64,000 nucleotides of DNA from Cyclospora cayetanensis (Eukaryota > Apicomplexa > Conoidasida > Eucoccidiorida > Eimeriidae). The DNA is taken from assembly GCF_002999335.1 (NCBI RefSeq), contig NW_020312447.1, forward strand, positions 180,126-244,125, in the 5' to 3' direction. The notes beneath the pieces were generated by a model that was given only the letters and a program-made list of their open reading frames with translations, did not search any database and had not been told where the DNA came from. This document shows positions 47,744-57,440 of this stretch, piece after piece. The first letter of the stretch is position 1, and each line of letters starts with the position of its first letter. A program made the translations under genes and the position numbers.

Positions 47744-49018
47744 CTGCCAGATGTGCCGCTGTCTCCCGGGATAGCTTCTCCCTGGTGGGGCCCTTCTTGC
47801 TGCCCCTACTGCGGCAGCAAGTCGCAGGGAGAAGGAGCGGCAGGAGCGGCTGCCGGGGATTAAGAGACAGGAAGAGGGTCTCTGTTGCTGCAGCGCTGCC
47901 CCCGCAGCGCCTCGGCTGGAGAAGAAGGCCTTCCGCTGTGTACTTATATACACACTCACAAACGCCAGAAGAATCGCCGTTCCTTTGCCTGCCTATTTCC
48001 GTCCGACGGGAGGGGCCGCAGAAAGCCGTCCTTGGAGAAGCAAAGACAGCAGACGGCGTGCGCGGGAGCTCTGCGGCTTTCTGTCTGCAGATGCCACTTC
48101 TGCCCCGCACGGCGAATTTCGTCGTTAAACCTGGCCCTTAACACCAACAAAGGGAGGCTAGCCTTGAAATGCCCAAGGCTTTCGCCTGCAAACGCTTCTT
48201 GCTGCTAGATATTGGGCTGCCGCTGCGGCTGTTCTGCTGCTGCTCCGGCGGCTGCTGCACATGTGTTGCTGCTGCATGGGGGCCCTTCCTCGTAGGAGGG
48301 AAAGCGACGCGGAGCAAGAGGAGAAGAGCCACAGCGAAAGGGGCCGAAAGAACACGATGTAAAAATAACTACAAAAACATCGATGCTGCTGCTGTCACTG
48401 CTGCTGTCGCTGCTGCTGCTGCTGCTGCGGCCCCGCCGGTGCTGCTGCTGCTGCACCATCAATTCGAATTGCAGCAGCAGCAGCAGCAGCGAACCAGCCG
48501 CAGCCGCAGCTACGACTTGTATTCTCGCCTCTCCTTCTAGAAACATAATGCGCAAAGCCTGCTCCCTTGAATACACCCACTGGCCCGCGTGTGGCTTCGA
48601 ATGCGCTTATCTTTCTTACTGCCTGGAACGGCTGTCCTTACACAGCAGCCGCCACTGCCGCAGCCGCCGCTGCCACTGCTGCTGCCGCTGCAGCTTCGCG
48701 TCGAGCCCTCTTCTCTTGCTCTGTGTTGGGCCGTGTTTTATGTGTCTCCCGATCCTTTGGCGCTCAATATATGCCGCCGTTCCTGCCCCCGGGGTTCTGA
48801 GGGTTGTGCAGCTCCCTTGAACTACGCTGTCTTGACAGCGACAGCAGCAACCGGTACAAGGAGTACAAGCCGACAAACCAAGCCCTCTGGAGCCAATGAG
48901 GGCCTCCGGAGGCGCTCTTCTGTGCGTTTTCGCGTGCTGAGGGCCTTCGGACGCGTCATCCGTCATATGAAGAGCAGTAGCGCGGCAGGCATGTGTCGCA
49001 GCTGAGCCAGCTTCCAGA
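47744..49018. other. Divergent promoter region with CAG/CTG clusters
   Basis: Lies between the outward-pointing SR-type (-) and syntaxin-18 (+) genes. CTG/CAG clusters at about 48230-48265, 48380-48430, 48440-48495 and 48640-48700 open long frames on both strands (poly-Leu, poly-Cys, poly-Gln), which explains the many ORFs without implying genes. TA-like sequence at 47945-47955. Confidence 0.5.
48378..48495. repeat. CTG/CAG triplet cluster
   Basis: CTG/GCT triplets on the + strand (about 48383-48456) switch to CAG/GCA (about 48470-48490), so opposed arms could pair as a hairpin. It is outside any supported coding region. Similar triplets occur inside the neighbouring genes. Confidence 0.85.
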
Positions 49019-50197
49019 ATGACGGACCGCACTCAGGAGTTCCTAAGCCTCGCCGGTGTAGGGCCCTGGCCCTTCCCTCCCGTGCCTACCCCGCTGTGGG
49101 AGGCTCTCAAGGACCAGCTGCCGCTTGAGCAGCAGCAGCTGCAACAGCAGCAGCAGCAGCAGGCTGCAGCCTTAGCGTTCACGTTTCTTGCCGTTGCGTG
49201 CAGCTGCCAAAGAGAACTCGAACGCGTGCAGCAAAAGCTGTATCGACGAGCCACCCGGGGAAGCTCAGGGGCAGCAACAACTCCAGATAGTGTCGGTGCC
49301 TCCCGCGACCAAGGCGTGAGCGTTTCCTCTTCTGAATCTGTGACGGCGGAGGTGTCTGAGCTGCTGCAGTGCGTGCGGCAGCAGCAGCAGCAGGCGCAGA
49401 GGCTGGAGGCTCTGGGGGACGATGTGAAAGACTTGGTGGCTCTGCAGCTGCTGCGGCAGCAGCAGCTGCTGCAGCCGCACAAGCAGCAAGTGGAGCTGAG
49501 GGATGCGCAGGCCCACAGGCACACAGTGTTAAGGTCTCTGTACACCTCAATGCAGGAAGCGACAGCCGAGTTGCGGCGACGGGAGATTGCTGCCCTCAAG
49601 CAGCAAATGGAGTGCACGCAGTATTTTTCTGCTGCTGCTGCTTTTGGCGGGGGGGGGGGGGCTGTTAGCGGGTCTACTCGTTCCGCCGAGGGGTCTGTTG
49701 CACTTACGGCGGGTATTTCTGCAGCGGAAGCAGCAGCCGCTGCAGAAGCAGCAATGCGGATCCAGCAGAAGCGGCAGCAGGCGCATCTGAGTGAACGGAT
49801 GCGGCAGACTGCAGCCGTGGAAGCAGAAGGCCCAGAGCAACAGCAGCAAGAGCAGCAGCAGGATGTCGAGTTGTTGGCTGACGAACAGCAGCTGGTAGCT
49901 ACCCTTGCTGTAGACAATGTTGACGTTGTGGTATCCATTCAAAGAAAACTGCAGGAGATCGTGCAAACAATGAACGTGTTTGCTCTCAAGGTTGCAGAAC
50001 AGGCAGAGGCTTGTTACGAGATAGGGTCGCTAGCTGATGCGGCGGTAGCCAATGTGCAAGGTGCAGAGAAGCAGCTAGCCACAGCGCTCAGTAGAAATTC
50101 CAAATTCAGGATCTATATCGTTTACGCATTCATTGCCATGGGTTTCCTCCTCGTCTTCCTGGACTTCCTCAAGTCCTCAAGCCCCTACCTCGTGTGA
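49019..50197 (+). CDS. STX18: Syntaxin-18-like Qa-SNARE
   Basis: Qa-SNARE of the ER, used for Golgi-to-ER fusion (yeast Ufe1). Single exon, 392 aa, tail-anchored. The N-terminal half has poly-Q tracts (residues ~40-50, 120-125 and 150-160) within amphipathic helices, then a G/A-rich linker encoded partly by a 12-G run near 49650. The SNARE motif spans about residues 295-360: VVSIQRKLQEIVQTM, then FALKVAEQAEACYEI with the central Gln in the zero-layer position, then ALSRNSKFRI. A membrane anchor follows (YIVYAFIAMGFLLVFLDFL) with ten residues after it. The ...FLDFL ending and KV-xQ-AE spacing match syntaxin 18 rather than other Qa-SNAREs. The N-terminal poly-Q is longer than in animal homologues (about 335 aa). 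Confidence 0.88.
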   Translation: MTDRTQEFLSLAGVGPWPFPPVPTPLWEALKDQLPLEQQQLQQQQQQQAAALAFTFLAVACSCQRELERVQQKLYRRATRGSSGAATTPDSVGASRDQGVSVSSSESVTAEVSELLQCVRQQQQQAQRLEALGDDVKDLVALQLLRQQQLLQPHKQQVELRDAQAHRHTVLRSLYTSMQEATAELRRREIAALKQQMECTQYFSAAAAFGGGGGAVSGSTRSAEGSVALTAGISAAEAAAAAEAAMRIQQKRQQAHLSERMRQTAAVEAEGPEQQQQEQQQDVELLADEQQLVATLAVDNVDVVVSIQRKLQEIVQTMNVFALKVAEQAEACYEIGSLADAAVANVQGAEKQLATALSRNSKFRIYIVYAFIAMGFLLVFLDFLKSSSPYLV

Positions 50198-51277
50198 TTT
50201 GGGAGGCAGAAGGATAAAGGGCCATATTAAAATGTCGCCCTAGAGGCCTAGCCACCATTTTTTAAAGATCAGATGCGCCTCTTATGGGGTACAGTGAGTG
50301 CTTGCAGTTCAGCACTGCGGTGAAACTCTGACAGGGGTCTCTGCGGCCTCCTGCTCCGGAATTTGAAATGCAGCGAGATGATTGTTGCCTTAGACGCGGC
50401 ATCGCTAGGCGCGCAAGAAGACGCCTCCTTGTTCATTCGTGCCCCTTCAACCGCAATCTGGTGTATTGTAGCTGGTGGCGCGTTCCCCTTCCATTGAATG
50501 GCCGCTAGGCTGGGGCTCTTGGTGTTAGAAGGCCCGCTATACTGGCTACCCTTTACGCTAAAATTCGTTAGGGTGCACAGCGAAACCGCATGTTCCCTGA
50601 TTTTACTAGTTGCATCTGCCTGGTAGCAGCAGCGCTGAGGGGCGGTGTGCTCTTGAAGCTAATTGTTGTGCTGCGCACACAGAAGCAGCTCTACGGTAGA
50701 ATTCCCTAGTTTCCTTCTTTCGTTTACGGCATTATAGTTTCCTATAGAGGACTGTGGGAGGCCCATTGCGAGGAGGGGGCCTAGGGGGAGGGAAGGGGGG
50801 CAAGTGGCGCCGGGTGGCATTTCGTGTGCCCTTCGTGGGTAAAGCCCACAGCAGTTTGGCGAAGCAGATGAAGAAAAGAAGGGCCAAAGGAAAAGGGGTT
50901 TTATTAAGAGGCGCAATATCAGAATAGAAGCTGAAGGGCCGGAGTTTCCGCGCTACAGGCACCGTACGGTGAGAGGGGGCTCCTTGGGGATGATGACGGC
51001 TTACGCTACCGTGTAGTGGCTGGCCTTGGGCCTCTCTTGCATGCAGCTCGCGTTTGTTGGTGGTCTTGCTTCTATGCCCTGCTTGCTGCCACCCCCAAAC
51101 GTCCCTCATTGAACCGGCTCCCTCTTTTCTCCTTCGCTTCGGGTCCTCTGCTTTTCGCGCCCTCGACAGCACCACAGCGGCAGCAGCTGCAGTTTCACCC
51201 GAGAGCAGTGCTGGTCGGGTTGCTGAGCTGTACATTCTGGAGCATAGCGTTCTAGGGTCTGCCTGCCTCCTTTGAAA
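50198..51277. other. Intergenic, promoter side of SmB
   Basis: Contains the 3' UTR of syntaxin 18 and the upstream region of the SmB start at 51278. A 191-codon - frame (50732-51307) overlaps the SmB first exon on the other strand and has no domain, so I treat it as a shadow. Confidence 0.5.
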
Positions 51278-52851
51278 ATGCCAAGCAAGAATGCCAGGCT
51301 TCAGCAATGGCTCAACTACAGGGTCAGAGTGGTGCTCCAGGTCTGTCTCTATTCGTGCATGCGGCGTAGTGGCCGAGCTTCACGGTCTATCGTACCTTCT
51401 GAGCATGATTAGTTCGTCTCTCTGTTCATCTAAATATTGTGAAAAGCACAGAAAAGGCCTAGGGAGCTCCTAAACAGGCAAAAACTCCCTGGGGCCTCCC
51501 TGGCGGGCAGCCCTCCTGGCATTCCGAACGCTAAAACCTGCTATTGTGGCTAGTGGCTAGCTGTTTCTGCGTCTGCATGAGCATCCCCGCTTCCTCCACT
51601 TGTCATGAGGCCCTCATTGAGTAGCCTTGCGCTTGTTGTGCCTTCTCCCCCGCCTGCTCACGCCGTGCATCACCCCACCTGCGCTACTGGTGCATTTCGT
51701 GGTTTCGCCTTCTTTTGCAACGTCTATATCCCGCGTTCTCTTTCCGTGAAAGTGCCTCCATGCACAGACTGTGTTCGGCTCTCTGCAACTTCACCCTCTG
51801 CAGCGTGCTCGCCAGCCTTTTTTTCGCGCCTTCTCCGCTCCCTCCCTCTTCCCCCTCCCCATTCCATCCCCCCTCGCTTTTCTGGTTTCCCCAAGCATAC
51901 AGGGCCTCATCTTGCAGTTACGCGCGCCCCTAGGCCCTTTTCTGGCTTGAGTGCAACAGCCCGTAGCTGCCTGTTCGTTGGCTTGTCGCGCCGCCCTTGC
52001 GCTTTTTGTAGCACCTCGCTGCTGCTCTCCGTGTGTGCCTCTGTATGTATGTACCTCTGGCTCTGTTGGAGCCACCGTGTTCTTGTCTCTTGCCAACCCT
52101 TAGCCGCCGTTGCAATCTGCCGCCTCTGCAACTCTCTCTGCCGATCTATAGGACTCGCGCATGTTGGTGGGCACCTTCCTGGCCTTCGACCGCCATATGA
52201 ATGTTGTACTGGCCGACACAGAAGAATTTCGCAAGGTTCGCACCAAGAGCAAGGTTGACGGAAAGGGAGTTGTAGTGGAGGAGAAGGAGCTGAAGCGAAC
52301 TGTTGGACTGATTCTTCTCAGAGGCAAGCCAAGGAAGACCCTTGCACAGAGGCTCAACGCGCGGGAGAATGGGGAGAGTGCAGGTGCAGTTTTTCTGCGA
52401 TGCGAAGCAAGAGCCCACGCCAGCTTTTTGCAGCATGCACAGACACCCTGCGGACGCCGTTGCCTTGAGGTGTGCTGCCTCTGCGTCCTCCTCTCGTGCC
52501 GCTGATCACTACACGTTGTGCGTAGCGTTTCCGTCTGCCTTCCCTTTCTCAGGGGAAAACATTTGCACCTTCATCGCAGAGGCCCCTCCCCAGCAGCAGT
52601 CGAAGCGCCCCGACGCCACACTTGCGGGGGCAGGGCGCGGTATCCCTGCAGGCCGGGGTGTCCCTACAGTGGCTCCTCTGGGTGCTGCTCCAGTTGGTCT
52701 GGCAGGGCCTGTGCGGGGGGTGGGGGCCCCCGCTCCCCATCAGATGATGGGGGGGCCCCCAATGGGCCGTGGCGCCATGCCGCCCCCCGGATTGCAGCCG
52801 TCGATGGGCAGCGTGCCGCCCATGATGAGGCCTCCTGGCCCCATGATGTAG
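51278..52851 (+). CDS. SNRPB: Small nuclear ribonucleoprotein Sm B
   Basis: SmB is one of seven Sm ring proteins that assemble on U1, U2, U4 and U5 snRNAs. Three exons join in phase to 177 aa: 51278-51340, 52152-52323 and 52553-52851. Exon 1 gives MPSKNARLQQWLNYRVRVVL. Exon 2 carries Sm1, DSRMLVGTFLAFDRHMNVVL, then the family's EEFRK. Sm2 LILLRGEN is split by intron 2. The tail has AGRGIPAGRG, GLAGPVRGVG and MM/PPG repeats, as in SmB of other eukaryotes. Intron 1 (811 nt) is GT-AG. Intron 2 (229 nt) must be GC-AG: only the AG|GCAAGC donor at 52323/52324 restores LLRGEN. Identity is firm. Confidence 0.95.
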
Positions 52852-53899
52852 AGCGAAACGAATTGAAGCGAGACCAGTAAAACGCGAGGGAAGAAGGAGG
52901 GGACTGGTGTCTGTTTCTTGCCTGTGGTAGGCAGAGCGCGGCAGCGGGAAAGGCTTAGGAAGTCTTCCTGGCACTCCATGTCGGCGGACGCACTGCGGCA
53001 GCCGCCAGTCTGGAAGGCCCTCCTGCTGCTTCTAGCAGGAGGGCCTGGGCTAATGTCGTGCGAAGGGGCATAGTATTGTTCGAGGGAGAGAGATGCGACA
53101 GACAGCGCGTGGCCTAGGGAGAATAGGTGGGGGGGTGTAACGCGCGTCGCTAGTAGCAGCCCGCGAAGACTTGGGATTCTGCGGCCTAGTCGTGAGGGCC
53201 CCCCATCGTGAAAGAGGCCTCCTTTGTCTTAGGGAGAAGCACTTTAGCGATTCGTTTAGCCTGAAGAAGGCACCGAACTGCGCTGGGGCCCTTAGGAGGG
53301 GCCTGAAGCCCTACTGGCCCCCATGGTGACACCTGAGGGCGAAGCGCTCGGGGCACCGCCATCTTTCCTGCCTTTCAGACATGTTCCCGGTTTACGCCTT
53401 CTCAAGCTTTTCTGCATGGCGTTTCAAGAACTCCGCTAGGCGTGTAGACGCAGCAGTCGTGCGCTTTCTGTGGGGTCAGGAGCGGACAGAAAAGGCGAGT
53501 AGAGGAGCAGAGGGCGAGCTAGAGCCTTGATTCCGTTTCTCAATGATTCACGCGGGTCCGTAGGAACTACGCAGTCCCCTAAGAGGGCCATGAATAAAAG
53601 CCGCGAAAGGGGCAAATGTGTGCACCAAGCGCAAACTTGAGGAGTATCCTACCTCGGTGTTAAGCGAAACGTACTTTTAGTACACTTATTCCTTATACGC
53701 ATTAAAGGATCCAAACGGGGCCGCTATGCCACACACTACTTTGTTGCAGTCGCAGCTGCCAACTCTCTGGGGTGCGCATGCTATAAGGAATGCTAAGTGG
53801 CTTCAGGCTTACACAGCGGAGTGCCTCCACGCCTCAGGACGGCGGCTATCACCCAGCCCACACAAGGGCTACACGACACTTTAGCTCTCTCCATTGCCA
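52852..53899. other. Intergenic, no gene seen
   Basis: Holds the SmB 3' UTR, then GC-rich sequence to about 53.3 kb changing to AT-richer DNA. No frame of note apart from the start of 53797-54033, which belongs to the repeat copy. Confidence 0.5.
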
Positions 53900-54760
53900 T
53901 AATACTAGGAATTAGTGCAAAATTGACTAATTGGTTGGTCTGCTCCTATACTTTATTGTTGCGTTGCAGCGTTAGCTCGATGCACGTTGCACCGATCCTG
54001 TGTGCATGTGCTCCAGACGCTTTGTCAAAATAGCTGTGATGCGTGAAGTGCTTAACTTGTGCAGCTATGCGTACTTTAGCTCTTACCACTCTCCTCTTGT
54101 GTCAAGAGCTCTAATGAGCACGGGAAGGGAAAGGGTGAAGCTCTAACGACAAAATCTCCATAACATTTTACAAATTTGTATTGAACCTGGAGCTGTGTGT
54201 CTTCCTACAGGCACCGTAGATGGAGTGCCACAGTTGGTAGCACTGTATAGTTCAATGCGATCATCCATTGGCTGTGGATGCAATGGGATGTCGCACCGCC
54301 ACAAAACATTTGTCTATGTTCGATTTAGCTACTTGACAATCCACCAATCTTATTTTTTCCATGCGCACAGTCTTAAAACCAAGTCAACCTCTAGCGATGG
54401 CACTGGTCGGTGGCACAACGCGTGCGGAGGCGGCAGAGGCTTGCAAGCTGGTGTAAAAGCATTAGCTCCACAGCTGGTACAAAATCATGACTTGTTAGCC
54501 GGTATGATGTGTATAGCTGTGTCGATGAGGTTATGCTACCAGAGAAGCACGACAGCCGTAAGAATGGGAAAGAGTTTAAAACTTTATGAGCCTGCTGGAC
54601 ATCAACTCGCTTTGCAATCCCTAGATGATGGAAGAAGACTGCTCCTTCCTACATGCTTATTTAAAGCAGGAGCATGTAGGCTGGTCGCTCTAGTTCATGT
54701 AAATGCAGTTGTCGGCCTGCACGGATTCCTACAGTTCAAGCCTCCACACGAGCCCTGAAT
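53900..54760 (+). repeat. Dispersed repeat, copy 3 (longest)
   Basis: Aligns by eye with 63320-64000 in ordered blocks: TTGACTAATTGGTTGGTCTG (about 53924), an AGCTCGATGC block, ACAGTTGGTAGCA (about 54231), TTGGCTGTGGATGCAATGGG (about 54268), then 54510-54630, where ATGCTACCAGAGAAGCACGA and CATCAACTCGCTTTGCAATC have near-identical partners. A 187-codon frame (54195-54758) covers the better conserved half, and the same frame is kept in copy 4 (PAGHQLALQSL in both). I do not recognise the protein or the element. Confidence 0.75.
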
Positions 54761-55099
54761 ACTCGGGTTGTGCCGAGATGAGCTCGAGGCCCAGCTTTGG
54801 AAGAATTGAGATAGCTGAAGAGGGGCAATTTCTCAATCCATCAATATTTCGAGACGTTTGATGCCTTCGTTCGCAGAGGCAACAACGTATATGAGCAGCT
54901 GTTTTACCAGTGGCTAGTCAAGTCTTTCCAAAGTGTCGCTTTGCTGGCCGCAGGATGGGCAGCCACTCAGCGATTGAGCACCTGACCAGCAGCGCATCCA
55001 CAAATAGTCCACTAGTTGAGCTTTCAGGAGCGAATGAGTACAACCCCTGCATTTATGACTGAAAAGGAAGAGGCACGTCAGGTGAAAGAGCTATCTCAG
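54761..55099. other. Spacer between repeat copy 3 and element B
   Basis: No gene or motif recognised; frames are short. Confidence 0.4.
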
Positions 55100-57440
55100 C
55101 ATGGTCTGTTACGTGTACGTTTGATCCGTTCACCGTAAGATAACCCTAGCTATGCCGTCTGTTGCCCAGTGGCGAGCCAGCATGCAGCCAGATTTGCACT
55201 CTATGACGTTTATTGTGCCGGAAGACGCTAGGAAGAAGTGGTGTCTGGTCTCCGCAGCAACGCATTTATTCTTCATGATAAGCAGTGTAGAGTGGGTGCT
55301 TCGGTAAGGTGAGGCAAAGTGCCTATGCGGGTGGTTCCTTAGTGCGGTAACGAAAGACACTACAGAGAATGCATTTTGTCTCAGTAGCTCTGCCACTGGT
55401 CCTCTAGGGGAAAATTTTATTGAACTTAAGCCGAGAAACAACAGGAATGCACAAAGATCTAGGGGGTCTCGCTGAGTGCTGAATAACGGCGAGCTTGCAC
55501 CAGGCTGCTCGCCTTCGGGCCGGCCAGCATACGATTGAGCTAACGTTGGGGTTAGTTTCAAGCTAAGCTTCGTCGTACCCGATGTATGTACGATAGGAAG
55601 AATAGATTGAGCGGCAGGCATATGCTTTGCTGAAGGCAAAGTGCAGAAGTCAACCAGCGCGTTGGGCATGACACTTTCCTAATGCCAGAAAAGGATGGAA
55701 GGTGGCGCATGTACATTAGCTCAAAGTCCCTGAACACGATCTCTGCAAAGCAAAGGCTTTAAGTACTCCATATTGGCAAATTTATGGGCAAACTACGTTT
55801 ATCCACAGTGTATTGGGCATGTGCATTCACAGACGCTTTATTACAATTGCAACCGCCCTTATGAAACGCACAATACAGCCTCTCACAGTCGCCCTCAGGA
55901 ATTCGGATATACTTTTATTTTGTTGAGACTTGTAAAAGGTCCGGCCAAGCTGTAGCGGCAAGCTTTGCGGAATGTTGATGAGCCAACCGACGAGGGTGGC
56001 TGCCCACACGGACGAAGGCGTAGTCTTCAGCCGAAACGTTCAAACACCTATAGCACTTACTGCGTGCGCTTCAGTTGACGCGGTACAAGCACTGACATGT
56101 GAATGTAGGCAAGTGTACCATTTCCGTGATATCAATTACTTTGCGGGAATCCCGCTTTCAATTGCAAGAATATTGCCAGACCTGGTAAAAGTGAAGCAAT
56201 CAAGTCATGGCCTCTAACCTTCTGCAACGGCAAAGACGGTGCAAAGTGCTATCGGGTTGTATCATATTACTGACATTTCATTACTGGGTTTGTTCCGTGT
56301 GGTGATCTTTATAATAATACGCAGTTTGACGCCTGCCCAAAGGAGGGTGACGCCGCAGCAGGAACGCATATCGGCCGCCTCACACCTTTTCCAATAACCG
56401 ATATGAGTGACGTATCGGTGGGTACTGTTTTCTCCGAACATGCTACAGATTCTCCACAACAACGGGTTGTTGGTTTTTATTCTCGTTGCTTCATCAAGAC
56501 AGAGGAGCGGTATACAGTGCAAGAAAAGCGCAGAAACTCTGCGCACTGTGATCAGGCGTAAAAATATGGGCACTATAATCTCTTCGTCATTTCGCTGCCC
56601 AGACCGACCTTCATCCTTTACTGTACCGTGCAGGGAGTTTTCAGGACTTAGATATTCGGAGAGCCGCTCGCTGGCTTGGGTGCCTCGTGCGGGAAGACTT
56701 GAAAAAATGTATTTTGAGGAAGTCAGTAACGTGGTCGCCGACGCGGTCTCGTGACACTTCAGCGATTCACCAATGTGCGGCGCATCCGTTCGTGTCTCGG
56801 ATTACTCACCGCGTCTGTAAAGATCGTGTGTGCCTAATGCTTTTGACACCCATGCATCCGCTACCGCTGCCGAATTTCAGAGCAGCAAAAGGTACAACCC
56901 TAACAAGTGAATGATGCCCTGCTGTGATTCAGACCACGGCCGGGATTCCATCACTTGCACATATTGACTTTGCTCTGCACTGTTGTTTTCACAAGACACA
57001 TGATGTTACTTCAGCCCATAATACACTTAAAAGGCCCTCACGATTCTGGTGGCCTGTGCATCCTTTGACAGGAGAGTACGCACTGCCATGCTCATGATGT
57101 AGACACCCGAGGCAGCTCGATTTGCCTACGCCCGGCAGTTTGCAAAGCATTCAGCCCCTAAAAGAAGCTAGACTGATCTGATCATGGACTTTGTTGTTGG
57201 ACTGCCGGAGCTCAGAGGTCAGGTCGGCATCTACGCTGTTGCCGATGGGCTTAGCATATATGCCCTTTTCAGCTCCTGGTGCCACTTTGCCAGGGCTCAC
57301 AAAGCTGCTTAATTTAAATTTGAAATGTTCGGAAGCGCGATGAATCCATCAGGAGCATCTTTGTGGATGGGAATCCTGCTAGTGCGCTCTTTTGCGCCTC
57401 TAGGAATTCCCTACACAGTGACCATATTATGACAAATGCG
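55100..57440 (+). mobile_element. Decayed Ty3/gypsy retrotransposon (element B)
   Basis: The + strand shows RT, then RNase H, then integrase in the Ty3/gypsy order, broken by many stops. RT: MPEKDGRWRMYISSKSLN (55682-55735), the KKDG-WR-C-DYRALN block. RT/RNase H junction: INYFAGIPLSIARILPDLVK (about 56132-56191), matching 'NYYRRFI-NFS-IA-PLT-L'. RNase H: RVVGFYSRCFIKTEERYTV (about 56466-56522). Integrase: RFWWP (about 57040) and MDFVVGLPELRGQVGIYAV (57184-57240). The integrase core shares VGL-ELxGQ with element A, so the two are related copies, inserted in opposite orientation. No LTRs seen; both ends are approximate. Confidence 0.85.
57020..57400 (+). pseudogene. Integrase relic of element B
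   Basis: A zinc-binding-domain relic (TLKRPSRFWWP, about 57025-57057) precedes the core. The first catalytic Asp survives in MDFVVGLP (57184). VADGLSIYALF (about 57238-57270) is the V-VDRLSK-AHF block, and IFVDGNPAS (about 57357-57383) matches the IVSDRD block, keeping the second Asp. A stop separates the last two blocks. Better preserved at the catalytic positions than element A. Confidence 0.8.

Noticed and set aside
48383..48820. Poly-Leu/Cys ORF of 145 codons
   Set aside because: Produced by CTG triplets; frames are open on both strands, with no domain.
55130..55669. 179-codon minus-strand ORF
   Set aside because: It lies antisense to the start of element B, and no domain was recognised in it.
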